64,000 nt of DNA. Source: Prochlorococcus marinus CUG1417 (GTDB lineage: Bacteria > Cyanobacteriota > Cyanobacteriia > PCC-6307 > Cyanobiaceae). Location of the stretch: positions 496,001-560,000 of the forward strand of contig NZ_JAAORN010000002.1 in the NCBI RefSeq assembly GCF_017695975.1, given 5' to 3'. Below are positions 10,030 to 20,746 of the stretch, piece by piece; positions within the stretch are counted from its first letter, which is position 1, and every line of letters starts with the position of its first letter. The notes below the pieces were generated by a model, which saw only the letters and a program-made list of their open reading frames with translations, ran no database searches and was not told where the DNA came from. The position numbers were made by a program, and so were the translations under genes.

Positions 10030-10118
10030 AATAAGAATTCTTTCTTAGTAAATAATATATCTATTTTTTGTTAAGCTCTCGTAATTATCTCATTTAGTTA
10101 TGAATAGCACGCAAAACT

Positions 10119-10148
10119 TTGAACAGAATCTAGAAATATGATTATTAT
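10119..10148 (+). promoter_or_regulatory. Possible ssb promoter
   Basis: A TTGAAC hexamer (10119-10124) and TATTAT (10143-10148) are separated by 18 bases and lie just upstream of ssb. If used, transcription would begin around 10155, leaving a leader of only about 8 bases before the ATG at 10163, with no Shine-Dalgarno. In AT-rich DNA such matches arise by chance, so this is tentative. Confidence 0.3.
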
Positions 10149-10162
10149 AAAAAAAAAATTTT

Positions 10163-10534
10163 ATGGACATTAACACTATTAATCTAGTTGGCAGAGCTGG
10201 TAGAGAACCAGATGTCAGATACTTCGAATCTGGTAGTATCGTGGCAAATTTCACTATTGCAGTTAATAGAAGAAGCAGAGATGAAGAGCCAGACTGGTTT
10301 AATTTAGAAATATGGGGTAAACAAGCTCAAATTGCAGCAGATTACGTTAAAAAAGGATCATTAATTGGAATTACAGGTAGCTTTAAAATTGATAGTTGGA
10401 AAGATAAAAATAGTGGGGAAGATAGATACAAACCAGTTGTTAGAGTCGATAGATTAAATTTGCTGAGCTCCCGAAAAGAGTCTGATAATAACCAATATTC
10501 TAATAGTAGTAACTCTAGTGAAATCCCTTTTTAA
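10163..10534 (+). CDS. ssb: Single-stranded DNA-binding protein
   Basis: SSB coats single-stranded DNA in replication, repair and recombination. The 123-residue protein is mostly one OB fold (about 1-105) with NLVGRAGREPDVRYF, the aromatic DNA-binding positions in DWFNLEIWGKQA, and a short Ser/Asn linker. It ends EIPF, a shortened form of the acidic-hydrophobic tip that recruits partner proteins. The 3' end overlaps the convergent dedA gene by 4 bases. Confidence 0.93.
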   Translation: MDINTINLVGRAGREPDVRYFESGSIVANFTIAVNRRSRDEEPDWFNLEIWGKQAQIAADYVKKGSLIGITGSFKIDSWKDKNSGEDRYKPVVRVDRLNLLSSRKESDNNQYSNSSNSSEIPF

Positions 10535-11190
10535 GCTCTATTTTTTTTATAAAATCTAATAAGTATTCTTATGAAGAAATATAAACAAAATAAAATTAAA
10601 ATTGGCTTTATAAAATATTTGATTTGATCTGAGTAAGTTTCAATGATGGAATAATTTTCACCAAATATATAACCTGCATACGTGAGAAGTGCTACCCATA
10701 TTAAGCTCCCAAATGTAGTCCAAATCAAAAATTTTCTTAATGGCATAAGTTCTATGCCAGCTGGAACTGAGATTAAAGTTCTTATACCTGGAACTAATCG
10801 GCCCCAAAAAACAAGAGAAACCCCGTATTTATCAAACCACCTTTTACTTTTATTTAAATCATTAGAAGAAAGACCTAGATATTTTCCTTTTTTATCTAAA
10901 TAATTTGAAAGTTTTTTTTCATTTACTAATCTACCTAAATAATACCAAGGCAATGATCCTAAAATAGTTCCAAGTAATCCCCAAAAAACTAAAATATAGA
11001 AATTTAATTTTTGTTGATAAACGAAAAAACCTCCCAATGGCATTATTATTTCCGAAGGAATTGGAGGTATTATATTTTCTAAAAACATAGCCAAACAAAT
11101 AGTAAGGTATGCAATTGTTGAATTTTTTTCAACAGCCAAACTAATATAGTCAGGAATTGAAGTAAGAAAATTTATAAAAATTAAGGTCAA
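10531..11190 (-). CDS. DedA family membrane protein
   Basis: A 219-residue polytopic membrane protein of the DedA/SNARE-associated (VTT) superfamily, whose members act in lipid (undecaprenyl phosphate or phosphatidylethanolamine) scrambling. The conserved pieces are the N-terminal re-entrant FLENIIPPIPSEIIMPLGG and the GRLVPGIRTLISVPAG motif near residue 130-145. The start is a TTG at 11190, only 2 bases after the ahcY stop, so coupling with ahcY is likely. Individual DedA specificities cannot be inferred. Confidence 0.88.
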   Translation of the reverse strand: MTLIFINFLTSIPDYISLAVEKNSTIAYLTICLAMFLENIIPPIPSEIIMPLGGFFVYQQKLNFYILVFWGLLGTILGSLPWYYLGRLVNEKKLSNYLDKKGKYLGLSSNDLNKSKRWFDKYGVSLVFWGRLVPGIRTLISVPAGIELMPLRKFLIWTTFGSLIWVALLTYAGYIFGENYSIIETYSDQIKYFIKPILILFCLYFFIRILIRFYKKNRA

Positions 11191-11192
11191 AT

Positions 11193-12611
11193 TTAATATC
11201 TATAAAACTCTGGTTTATAAGGTCCTTCAACAGAGACATTAATATAATCAGCTTGTTCCTTAGTTAATTTTGTTAATTTTGCACCAATTTTATCAAGATG
11301 TAATCTAGCTACCATCTCGTCTAAATGTTTTGGTAAAACGTAAACCTTTTTAGCATATTTTTCAGACTTATTGAAAAGTTCAATTTGAGCTAGTACTTGA
11401 TTAGTAAAAGAATTACTCATAACAAAACTCGGATGTCCAGTGGCACAACCTAAGTTAACTAATCTACCTTCAGCTAAAAGGATTATTTTATTACCACTCG
11501 GTAAAGTTATATGATCAACCTGCGGCTTAATATTTTCCCATGGATAATCTTTCAATGAGGCCACATCAATTTCATTATCAAAATGGCCGATATTACAGAC
11601 TATGGCCTCATCTTTCATCTTGACAAGATTTTGATTTGTTATTACCTGATAGTTCCCAGTTGCGGTAACAAATATATCTATATCTTCTACAACATCTTCT
11701 AATGTAACAACGCTAAAACCTTCCATTGCAGCTTGGAGGGCACAAATTGGATCAACTTCAGCAACTTTTACAATTGCACCAAGTCCTCTTAGAGACTGAG
11801 CTGAACCTTTACCAACATCTCCAAAACCCATCACTAACGCAACCTTCCCAGCAATCATCACATCAGTGGCACGCTTTATACTGTCAACAAGGGATTCTCG
11901 GCAACCATATAAATTATCAAATTTGCTCTTGGTTACTGAATCATTAACGTTAATAGCAGGAAAAGGTAAAGCATTTTGCTTTTGCAGTTGATAAAGTCTT
12001 GCAACTCCCGTTGTAGTTTCTTCAGTGACACCAATTATATTACTCTTAATTCTAGAGTAGAAGTCACTATCATTTTTCAACTTGGACTTAATAGAATTGA
12101 ATAAAGCAATTTCTTCTTCATTACTTGGTTTATCTAGAACAGATAAATCTTTTTCTGCTTTACTACCTAGTATCAACAGGCCAGTTGCATCTCCCCCATC
12201 ATCAAGAATCATATTTGGAGAATCTGACCCCCAATCAAGGATATAGTGGGTATATTGCCAATACTCATCAAGAGTCTCACCTTTTTTTGCGTATACAGAA
12301 ATTCCTTGATCTGCTATAGCTGCAGCCGCATGATCTTGAGTTGAAAAAATATTACATGAAGCCCATTTAACTTCTGCACCAAGATCAACAAGAGTTTCTA
12401 TTAAGACTGCTGTCTGAATAGTCATATGAAGACTTCCAGCTATTTTTGCACCTTTTAATGGTTTTTCAGATTGATATTTATCTCTAAGTGCCATTAAGCC
12501 AGGCATTTCCGTTTCAGCAATTTTAATTTCTTTACGACCAAAATCTGATAGAGAGATATCAGCAATTACGTAATTAGGTGTAGAGGTCTTCACTGAATTT
12601 GCAATAACCAT
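11193..12611 (-). CDS. ahcY: S-adenosyl-L-homocysteine hydrolase
   Basis: Cleaves S-adenosylhomocysteine to adenosine and homocysteine, which removes product inhibition of methyltransferases. The 472-residue protein has the substrate motifs [11 protein letters not shown] (60-70), the NAD-binding Rossmann loop [11 protein letters not shown] (260-270) and the C-terminal [20 protein letters not shown]. The protein ends with the conserved KPEFYRY-type C-terminus. Length fits the long (plant and cyanobacterial) class. It is divergent from tsaE across about 40 bases and followed by dedA. Confidence 0.97.
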   Translation of the reverse strand: MVIANSVKTSTPNYVIADISLSDFGRKEIKIAETEMPGLMALRDKYQSEKPLKGAKIAGSLHMTIQTAVLIETLVDLGAEVKWASCNIFSTQDHAAAAIADQGISVYAKKGETLDEYWQYTHYILDWGSDSPNMILDDGGDATGLLILGSKAEKDLSVLDKPSNEEEIALFNSIKSKLKNDSDFYSRIKSNIIGVTEETTTGVARLYQLQKQNALPFPAINVNDSVTKSKFDNLYGCRESLVDSIKRATDVMIAGKVALVMGFGDVGKGSAQSLRGLGAIVKVAEVDPICALQAAMEGFSVVTLEDVVEDIDIFVTATGNYQVITNQNLVKMKDEAIVCNIGHFDNEIDVASLKDYPWENIKPQVDHITLPSGNKIILLAEGRLVNLGCATGHPSFVMSNSFTNQVLAQIELFNKSEKYAKKVYVLPKHLDEMVARLHLDKIGAKLTKLTKEQADYINVSVEGPYKPEFYRY

Positions 12612-12650
12612 ATCTAGTAAATACTTTTTCTATTAAACTATAAATGATTT

Positions 12651-13100
12651 TTGTGTAATTTTGTGTTTGTTGAGAATTTAAAAGAGACTTTAGATTTAGG
12701 GAAAAAACTCTCACACAAATTAAATCCCCAATCAATTGTTTTGTTAAAGGGTCCAATTGGGGCTGGGAAAACTTCATTTGTTCAAGGCATTGCTAAAGGC
12801 TTATCAATCTCTGAGGACATTACAAGCCCTACATTTGCTTTGTCGCATCACTATAACTCCGGAAAAATTCCGCTCATTCACCTTGATTTATACAGGTTAG
12901 AAAATGTTTCTTCGGCAAAAGAATTTTTTTTTTCAGAAGAAGAAGAGGCCATACAAAAACAGGCTATTTTAGTTATTGAATGGCCAGAATTAATAGAAAC
13001 AGTTATTGATGATTTTTGGAAAATAGAAATTAGATACGCTAAAAATTATGGTAGACACTACGAGATAAGAGATCCCAAAAATTTATTAACCTTCTCATAA
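12651..13100 (+). CDS. tsaE: tRNA threonylcarbamoyladenosine biosynthesis ATPase TsaE
   Basis: TsaE (YjeE) is the small ATPase that works with TsaB, TsaD and TsaC to make t6A at position 37 of ANN-decoding tRNAs. The 149-residue frame has Walker A KGPIGAGKTSFVQG (33-46), the SPTFALSH switch and IHLDLYRL. There is no ATG start. A TTG at 12651 gives the full length and a GTG at 12663 is the alternative. The 3' end overlaps the convergent sugar kinase gene by 43 bases, the longest overlap in the window. Confidence 0.9.
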   Translation: MCNFVFVENLKETLDLGKKLSHKLNPQSIVLLKGPIGAGKTSFVQGIAKGLSISEDITSPTFALSHHYNSGKIPLIHLDLYRLENVSSAKEFFFSEEEEAIQKQAILVIEWPELIETVIDDFWKIEIRYAKNYGRHYEIRDPKNLLTFS

Positions 13101-14056
13101 TATGGCTGTTGCTCGATAGCCCCTTCACCAAGGCAAGTTAATAAGCCACAAACACTTGCGAACATAATGCAATCTTTTATCTCAAGTTCATTCGTAGGAT
13201 ATCCAGAAGAAATTAATTTTGAAATTAAACCAGCTAGAAAAGCATCACCTGCGCCAGTTGTATCAACAATTTTTTGTGAAGTAGGAGTTTCGGTAATTCC
13301 CTGCAATCCATTGATATACCATGAAACAGGATTTTTCCCATCGGTTATTATTACATCTGGTCTATTGGACAATTGTTGAGATATTAGCAAGGGATTTTCA
13401 TCCTCAAAAAACAAAGTTGATTCTTCCTTAGCAAGTTTTAAGACATTTGCATGATTTAAAAATTTCTTGATTAAATCAACTCTCGCGGCTTCACTAATTT
13501 CCAATGAAAAACTTGCATAATCCCAAAATACCTCTCTCCAATTCAAATCAATAACAATTCTTACTTCAAATTTTTTAGCCTGTTCAAGAAGAAAAAAAAT
13601 AGTCTCTGCTGATATTGGAGATGATAATAAGATCGTTCCGGTAACCAAATATTTTGTTTCTAAAAAAGATTTCTCCAAATTTAAAATTTCTTTTTCGATC
13701 AATTTCTTACTGATAACTTCGTCTGCGAAGCATGAATAAGAACTTTCCTCAAAGCCTGAAAAAAAACGATCTCCAAATTGATCTCTATCTACATTCACCA
13801 CGCGAGTAGATGAATCATTATCTATTTGCAAGAAATCTAGATTAACGCCCAATTCATTAAATTGCGAAATAAATTTTTTTCCATAATCATCACTACCCAA
13901 ACTTCCTATAAATGTTGAATCTATTTTTAATTTTCTTAATGCACAGGCAACATTAGCAGGCGCACCGCCCAAAAAATCTGTAAATCCCTGATTTGATTTA
14001 TTTCTGATTCTGTCTATTAAAGCCTCTCCAATACATACGACCTTATTCTTTTCCAT
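13058..14056 (-). CDS. PfkB-family carbohydrate kinase (fructokinase-like)
   Basis: A 332-residue ribokinase-fold sugar kinase. The N-terminal signature GGAPANVACALRKL (about 30-43) and the C-terminal DTTGAGDAFLAGL (265-277) with catalytic Asp271 are both intact. It resembles cyanobacterial fructokinases, which phosphorylate fructose released from sucrose, but the sugar cannot be read with certainty. A short Pro/Tyr-containing C-terminus overlaps tsaE on the other strand. The start is an ATG at 14056. Confidence 0.88.
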   Translation of the reverse strand: MEKNKVVCIGEALIDRIRNKSNQGFTDFLGGAPANVACALRKLKIDSTFIGSLGSDDYGKKFISQFNELGVNLDFLQIDNDSSTRVVNVDRDQFGDRFFSGFEESSYSCFADEVISKKLIEKEILNLEKSFLETKYLVTGTILLSSPISAETIFFLLEQAKKFEVRIVIDLNWREVFWDYASFSLEISEAARVDLIKKFLNHANVLKLAKEESTLFFEDENPLLISQQLSNRPDVIITDGKNPVSWYINGLQGITETPTSQKIVDTTGAGDAFLAGLISKLISSGYPTNELEIKDCIMFASVCGLLTCLGEGAIEQQPYYEKVNKFLGSLIS

Positions 14057-14144
14057 AAAATAAACGCTTTCCTTAATTAAGAATAATTTAATAAAAACGA
14101 ATAATTTTTTTTTGAATTAAAGTTTAATTAAAAGCATATTCATA

Positions 14145-15059
14145 GTGTCTTTAAATAAATCTAAAACTTGGAAGTGGAAAAATTGGGAAATTTCTTGGTC
14201 TTTATCAAAAGAATCTACTTCTGAAAAAAATATTAAAATTTTATTAGTTCATGGATTTGGAGCATCAAAAAACCACTGGAGACATAATCAAGATTTTCTT
14301 GGTAAATTTTCTAACTGCTACGCAATTGACTTGTTAGGATTTGGTAAAAGCAGCCAACCTAGTGCTTTATTAAATTACGAACCTGATAGAGAAAATTCAA
14401 TTAAATATTCATTTGACTTATGGGGTAATCAAATATCAACATTTTGTACAGAGGTAATTAAATCTCCTGTTTACTTGGTAGGAAATTCAATTGGTGGTGT
14501 TATTGCATTGAAAGCTGCTGAAATGCTTAAGAATAATTGCAAAGGGGTCATTTTGATAGATTGTGCACAAAGAACGATGGATGATAAACGTTTAAAAAAA
14601 AGTGATATCTTAATGAATCTACTTAGACCTGTCCTTAAAACGATAGTTAGACAAAGAATAATTAGTAATACACTTTTTACAAGAGCTGCTAATCCAAAAG
14701 TTATAAAGAAAATACTTGAACAAGCTTACCCTTCAGGAAAAAATATAGATAAAGAATTGATTGAAATACTTTATCAACCCTCGCAAAGGAAAAATTCTAA
14801 AGAAGCATTTCGTGGCTTCATTAACTTATTTGATGATTATCTTGCTACTGATCTTTTCGATAAAGTTGATGCTCCAATCCAATTAATTTGGGGTGAAAAA
14901 GATCCTTGGGAATCTTTAAATGAAGCAAGAGAGTGGCAGAAAAAATTCAGGAATATTAAGAGATTAGATATTATTAATGGGGCTGGTCACTGTCCTCATG
15001 ATGAAGAGCCTGAAGAAACAAATAAGTTAATATCTGAATTCCTTCAGGAAATAAAATAG
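14145..15059 (+). CDS. Alpha/beta hydrolase fold protein
   Basis: A 304-residue alpha/beta hydrolase. The oxyanion segment is VHGFGASKNHW (35-45) and the nucleophile elbow GNSIGG has Ser115. The acid is in WGEKDPW and the catalytic His in GAGHCPHDEEPE near the C-terminus, so the triad looks complete. Chloroplast and cyanobacterial relatives of this type include pheophytinase-like and haloperoxidase-like enzymes, and the substrate here is unknown. The start is a GTG at 14145. The 3' end overlaps the convergent sigma factor gene by 16 bases. Confidence 0.85.
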   Translation: MSLNKSKTWKWKNWEISWSLSKESTSEKNIKILLVHGFGASKNHWRHNQDFLGKFSNCYAIDLLGFGKSSQPSALLNYEPDRENSIKYSFDLWGNQISTFCTEVIKSPVYLVGNSIGGVIALKAAEMLKNNCKGVILIDCAQRTMDDKRLKKSDILMNLLRPVLKTIVRQRIISNTLFTRAANPKVIKKILEQAYPSGKNIDKELIEILYQPSQRKNSKEAFRGFINLFDDYLATDLFDKVDAPIQLIWGEKDPWESLNEAREWQKKFRNIKRLDIINGAGHCPHDEEPEETNKLISEFLQEIK

Positions 15060-16045
15060 GCTTCTACGTTATCACTAAGTCTTCTCAATCCTCTTAATCC
15101 ATCTCGTTCTAGATTTCTTACTCTATCTCTACTTATACCTAGAACCCTGCCTATGCCTGTAAGAGACATTGGCTCATCACCGTCCATCCCATATCTCATT
15201 CTTAAAACCCTACATTGTAGGTCTGGTAATTGATGCAAAAGAGAATGAAGATCACCTCTCATGCAGTCCATTTCTATTTGTTCATCAGGCAAATCCTCAC
15301 CACCTGCTAGTAAATCTAATAAAACGGTGTCTTCACCATCACCTACTTTAGTTTCAAGACTAACTGGCTGCCCTGCTTTACACATCAAATCTTTAACGTC
15401 TTCCTCAGGGAGTTCAACATATTTAGCAAGTTCGCTTACTGTAGGGGTTCTAGAAAGTTCTTGACTTAACTCTCTTTGACCTTTTTTCAACTTATTTAAC
15501 ATTTCAGTAATGTGAATTGGTAGCCTAATTGCCCTACTTTTTTCCGCTATTGCTCTAGTAATACCCTGTCGAATCCACCAGTATGCGTAAGTCGAGAACT
15601 TGTAACCTCTAGCTGGATCAAATTTTTCTACCCCTCTTACCAGTCCTATCGTTCCCTCTTGGATTAGATCTAGTAATTCCATGTTTCTTTTAGTGTATTT
15701 TTTTGCAACACTTACTACTAACCTTAAGTTAGCTGCAACCATTCTTTCTTTAGCTCTCTGCCCTGCTCTCAATCTTTTTTTTATTATGGAAGTGGTTAAA
15801 TTTAATTTGCTTGATAATTCCTCGATACTTGGCTTATCTCCTGTTAATTCATAAATTTCCAATTCTGCCCTTTCAACTTGCATATATTCTTGGACCTGCC
15901 TACCAAGAGTAATTTCTTGCTCATGAGATAATAGTGGAACTCTCCCTATATCTCTCAAATAAGATCTGACTAGATCAACATCATTACTAGCTTTTAAAGT
16001 CGATATTGCTGTCAATTTATTCTCACTTAATGTTTCGGTAGACAT
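15044..16045 (-). CDS. RNA polymerase group 2 sigma-70 factor
   Basis: A non-essential-type (group 2) sigma factor of 333 residues from the ATG at 16045 (MSTETLSENKL); an upstream start at 16078 would add 11 atypical residues. Region 1.2 is DLVRSYLRDIGRVPLLSHEQE. Region 2 includes the -10 recognition helix (KFSTYAYWWIRQGITRAIAEKSRAIR). Region 3 and region 4.2 (MSLTGIGRVLGISRDRVRNLE) follow. Region 1.1 of the primary sigma is absent, and the length is well short of RpoD. It is the SigB/C/D-type factor that cyanobacteria use for stress or light/nutrient responses; which one cannot be assigned. Confidence 0.93.
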   Translation of the reverse strand: MSTETLSENKLTAISTLKASNDVDLVRSYLRDIGRVPLLSHEQEITLGRQVQEYMQVERAELEIYELTGDKPSIEELSSKLNLTTSIIKKRLRAGQRAKERMVAANLRLVVSVAKKYTKRNMELLDLIQEGTIGLVRGVEKFDPARGYKFSTYAYWWIRQGITRAIAEKSRAIRLPIHITEMLNKLKKGQRELSQELSRTPTVSELAKYVELPEEDVKDLMCKAGQPVSLETKVGDGEDTVLLDLLAGGEDLPDEQIEMDCMRGDLHSLLHQLPDLQCRVLRMRYGMDGDEPMSLTGIGRVLGISRDRVRNLERDGLRGLRRLSDNVEAYFIS

Positions 16046-16145
16046 GAAAGTTGAATGTTGTTTTGTAAACAATACCATTAAGAAATGTAAAGTTAAACCA
16101 AAAAAGCCCCAATTTTACAAAAATGAGAATAAATACCTAGTCGAT

Positions 16146-17552
16146 CTAGACTGAAGAGCTACTTAATAGCCATCTTGCAGTACTTAAATAAATAAATACA
16201 CCAGCAATATCGGTAACAGTAGTTATGAAAGGAGAGGACATTAAAGCTGGATCTAATCTCATTCTTTCAAATAATAAAGGAAGAATAGCACCTGTTGTAG
16301 CAGCTAAAGTTGTTATGGATATTAAGCTTATTCCTACCGCATATGCTATTAAAGGACCTTCTCCTTGCCACCAAGCAAAAGGAAAAACTACCACCATCAT
16401 CAAAACACCTAAAAGAGCTCCAGTTATTGCCTCCTTTAATACAGCCTTTATGGCACCAAGAGACTTTATTTTTTGAGTACTTAAACCTCTAATGACGACT
16501 GTTGAACTTTGCGCTCCAACATTTCCCCCAGTACCTATGAGTAATGGAATAAATGCTGCAAGAAGAACTATTTCTTTTAATATTTGATCATTCATTGCAA
16601 TAACTTTTGTCGTCAAACCATTAGCAAAAACCAAAATTAAAAGCCATAAAATTCTTCGCCGAACTATCGTAAACAAACTACTTTGAAAATAATCATCTTC
16701 ATCGCCAGGCTGGACAGCTCCTGCCGCATAAATATCTCTTGTTGCTTCTTGCTCTATAACATCAATTAAATCATCGACAGTGACAATACCAACAAGTCTT
16801 TTTTCTTTATCAACTACTGGGAGCGCTAAAAAATCATATCTTTGAATTGCTCTTGCAACCTCCTCTTGATTTGTATTAGTAGAGATATTAACTACATCTT
16901 TTGTCATGACATCTCCAATTGGCTTAGATGGATCAGCAGTTACAAGATCTCTCAAGGAAAGAATACCCGTTAAATGTCTTTCTTTGTCAGTAACGTATAA
17001 GCTATAAATTGTTTCTGTAAATGGAGCTCTTTTTCTGACTAAAGAAAGAGCCTCAGCCGCTGTTTGCATCTCTTTTAGATCTATGAATTCCGTTGTCATT
17101 AATCTTCCAGCAGTTTCAGGCTCATATCCAAGTAATTCAGCTGTTACTTTTCTTTCACCAGGACTAAGGGCAGATAAGAATTTTCGCACAACTTTTGCAG
17201 GTAATTCGTCAAAAAGTTGGACCCTATCATCAGGAGACATTTTTTCAACGATTTCTAAAACTTCTCCTGAACGAAGTCTGTCTAACAAAGTTTGCTGAAC
17301 TATTGGATCTAAATATTCATAAACCTCAATTGCCTCATTTTTCTTTAACAATCTAAATGCAAGTGCCTGCAATATTAATGGAAGGCTTCCAATAGCATCT
17401 GCGATATCAACAGGCTGGGAAGGTTCTAAAAGCAACTTTGCCTCATCATAATTGCCTGCCACTAGCAATTCTTCAAGTTGAATAGTAATGTTTTCCCTTA
17501 TACTTAAATCTGAAGATAAGGATGTAACCGTTTCGAGATTATTTTCATTCAT
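16146..17552 (-). CDS. mgtE: Magnesium channel/transporter MgtE
   Basis: A 468-residue dimeric Mg2+ channel of the cytoplasmic membrane. The N domain (about 20-140, with acidic helices such as MSPDDRVQLFDELPA), the paired CBS domains (about 150-275, with VMTKDVV and ALPVVDKEKRLVGIVTVDDL) and five C-terminal transmembrane helices (about 300-460, with GTGGNVGAQSSTVVIRGL) follow the usual order. The N and CBS domains sense internal magnesium and gate the pore, so regulation is likely at the protein level. No Mg-sensing leader was seen upstream. Confidence 0.95.
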   Translation of the reverse strand: MNENNLETVTSLSSDLSIRENITIQLEELLVAGNYDEAKLLLEPSQPVDIADAIGSLPLILQALAFRLLKKNEAIEVYEYLDPIVQQTLLDRLRSGEVLEIVEKMSPDDRVQLFDELPAKVVRKFLSALSPGERKVTAELLGYEPETAGRLMTTEFIDLKEMQTAAEALSLVRKRAPFTETIYSLYVTDKERHLTGILSLRDLVTADPSKPIGDVMTKDVVNISTNTNQEEVARAIQRYDFLALPVVDKEKRLVGIVTVDDLIDVIEQEATRDIYAAGAVQPGDEDDYFQSSLFTIVRRRILWLLILVFANGLTTKVIAMNDQILKEIVLLAAFIPLLIGTGGNVGAQSSTVVIRGLSTQKIKSLGAIKAVLKEAITGALLGVLMMVVVFPFAWWQGEGPLIAYAVGISLISITTLAATTGAILPLLFERMRLDPALMSSPFITTVTDIAGVFIYLSTARWLLSSSSV

Positions 17553-17596
17553 AAATATAAATCCCTCGTCAAAGTAACAACACCATTATATGAAAT

Positions 17597-17926
17597 TTAA
17601 GTCATTTTTCTACTTATCCAATACCCAAAATACATTGTAAATAAATTTACAATAATAATGATATTGAAGAAAAATATAAATTTTATCCAATTTCCCTCAT
17701 TAAGTATTTTATACAAAAAATATATGAATCCGCTAAAAGAGGTAAAACACGAAAAAAAACCACTAAAAAAAATCTTTTTTTTAAGGCAACTTAATTTTTT
17801 TGCTGCAACAAAACCAAAAAACAACGATCCAATTAATGAAACAATGAAATTATTATTTATAAGTATCCTTAAGAAAGTAGCTAAATAACAAGCCAGAAGA
17901 ATGTATAAGCAACTTTTTATTTTCAT
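17597..17926 (-). CDS. crcB: CrcB/Fluc fluoride channel subunit (diverged)
   Basis: A 109-residue, four-helix membrane protein of the CrcB/Fluc family, which exports fluoride as a dual-topology dimer. It starts at an ATG (17926) that overlaps the stop of the upstream crcB copy as ATGA; the longer open frame to 17965 would overlap by 43 bases. The aromatic helix is GFFSCFTSFSGF, retaining the two Phe positions. The helix that normally reads VNxxGS reads VSLIGSLFFG here, so the conserved pore Asn appears to be Ser. This suggests it works only together with the neighbouring copy. Confidence 0.8.
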   Translation of the reverse strand: MKIKSCLYILLACYLATFLRILINNNFIVSLIGSLFFGFVAAKKLSCLKKKIFFSGFFSCFTSFSGFIYFLYKILNEGNWIKFIFFFNIIIIVNLFTMYFGYWISRKMT

Positions 17927-18297
17927 TGAATAGTTTGCACTAAATAATAACCTAAATAAAAGCAAATAAAAGATAGAATTATCACCTCTATATAGTGAAA
18001 AAATAAACGCGTAAATTGCTTCTTTTTTAATAAAGCAAATAGTTGATATACAAAAGAAGAAAATGTACTGAAACTGCCTAAAAATCCAGTATAAAATAAG
18101 AATAATTTATTGTTATTAACAAAATTTAATGCAACTAAAATTCCTAAAAAAAAAGACGCTATAAAGTTTACTACTGAAGTATTTTGAATATAAAATCCTA
18201 TATTAATTTTGAAATTATTTTGTATAAAAATCCTTAGTATTAATCCAAAAGTACTCCCAAATAAAACAAAAATTATTGAGTTTGAATTAATATACAA
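17923..18297 (-). CDS. crcB: CrcB/Fluc fluoride channel subunit
   Basis: A 124-residue CrcB/Fluc protein with four hydrophobic helices. It has the N-terminal GSTFGLILRIFIQNNF segment, the pore Asn in SVVNFIASFFLG, and the Phe-box GFLGSFSTFSSF. It lies 3 bases after the SH3-like gene and overlaps the second crcB by 4 bases, so the two subunits should be made together. The only start in frame near the operon junction is a TTG at 18297. Paired crcB genes in bacteria usually make heterodimers with opposite membrane orientation. Confidence 0.85.
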   Translation of the reverse strand: MYINSNSIIFVLFGSTFGLILRIFIQNNFKINIGFYIQNTSVVNFIASFFLGILVALNFVNNNKLFLFYTGFLGSFSTFSSFVYQLFALLKKKQFTRLFFHYIEVIILSFICFYLGYYLVQTIQ

Positions 18298-18300
18298 AAC

Positions 18301-18626
18301 TTACATTTTTATCCAGCCTTTTGTAATTTTATTAGGATCATCTAATAAAACATTAGAAGCTAATTCCACCTTAACCCAAATTTCATTTTTGCTGACTTTC
18401 CAATTACGTAAAACTGATAAAGTAGTACCTATATCAAGGACTAATAATTCTTTTGCATAAATTTTCGGGAAAGAATAAAGACAAGTATTGGAACTCAATA
18501 TAATTTCTTTTGTGTTGGTGGGTAAGTTATTTTGAGTTAAACTTTTTTGAATACCACCAGCAGGCAATGTAACTGGAGCTATTAAAGCAAAAGTAATCAA
18601 GCAAAAATTCTTAAGAAGATTGTTCA

Positions 18627-18627
<1 letters not shown>
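18301..18627 (-). CDS. Secreted small protein with SH3-like domain, unknown function
   Basis: A 108-residue protein with a hydrophobic N-terminal signal (about residues 5-23), then a region whose spacing resembles a bacterial SH3 (SH3b) barrel: LLVLDIGTTLSVLRNWK, WVKVELASNVL and a terminal KGWIKM. SH3b domains often bind cell-wall peptides or mediate contacts. Its ATG overlaps the gyrB stop by one base. Function is unknown, and the domain call is from pattern only. Confidence 0.68.
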
Positions 18628-20594
<1,967 letters not shown>

Positions 20595-20746
20595 TTAATA
20601 TAAAAAAAAACATTAAACTTTTTAAATATTATTTTTAAAAAGTCTTTCATTAAACTTACCACCGTAATAAGAGAAAGGCTCGTAGTCCTATGAAAATTTT
20701 AATTACTTTAATTATATAGCTGATAAATTTTTCTTCAGAAATTTAT

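Noticed and set aside
12574-12777. 67-codon minus-strand frame across the ahcY-tsaE junction
   Set aside because: It overlaps both real genes; the tsaE P-loop codons on the other strand explain the open frame.
16125-16160. Inverted CTAG repeat around the mgtE stop as a terminator
   Set aside because: The stem is only 4 bases, with no following T run on the minus strand.
18297-18330. Fluoride riboswitch ahead of the crcB pair
   Set aside because: Only 3 bases separate crcB from the upstream gene and no crcB-motif consensus was seen.
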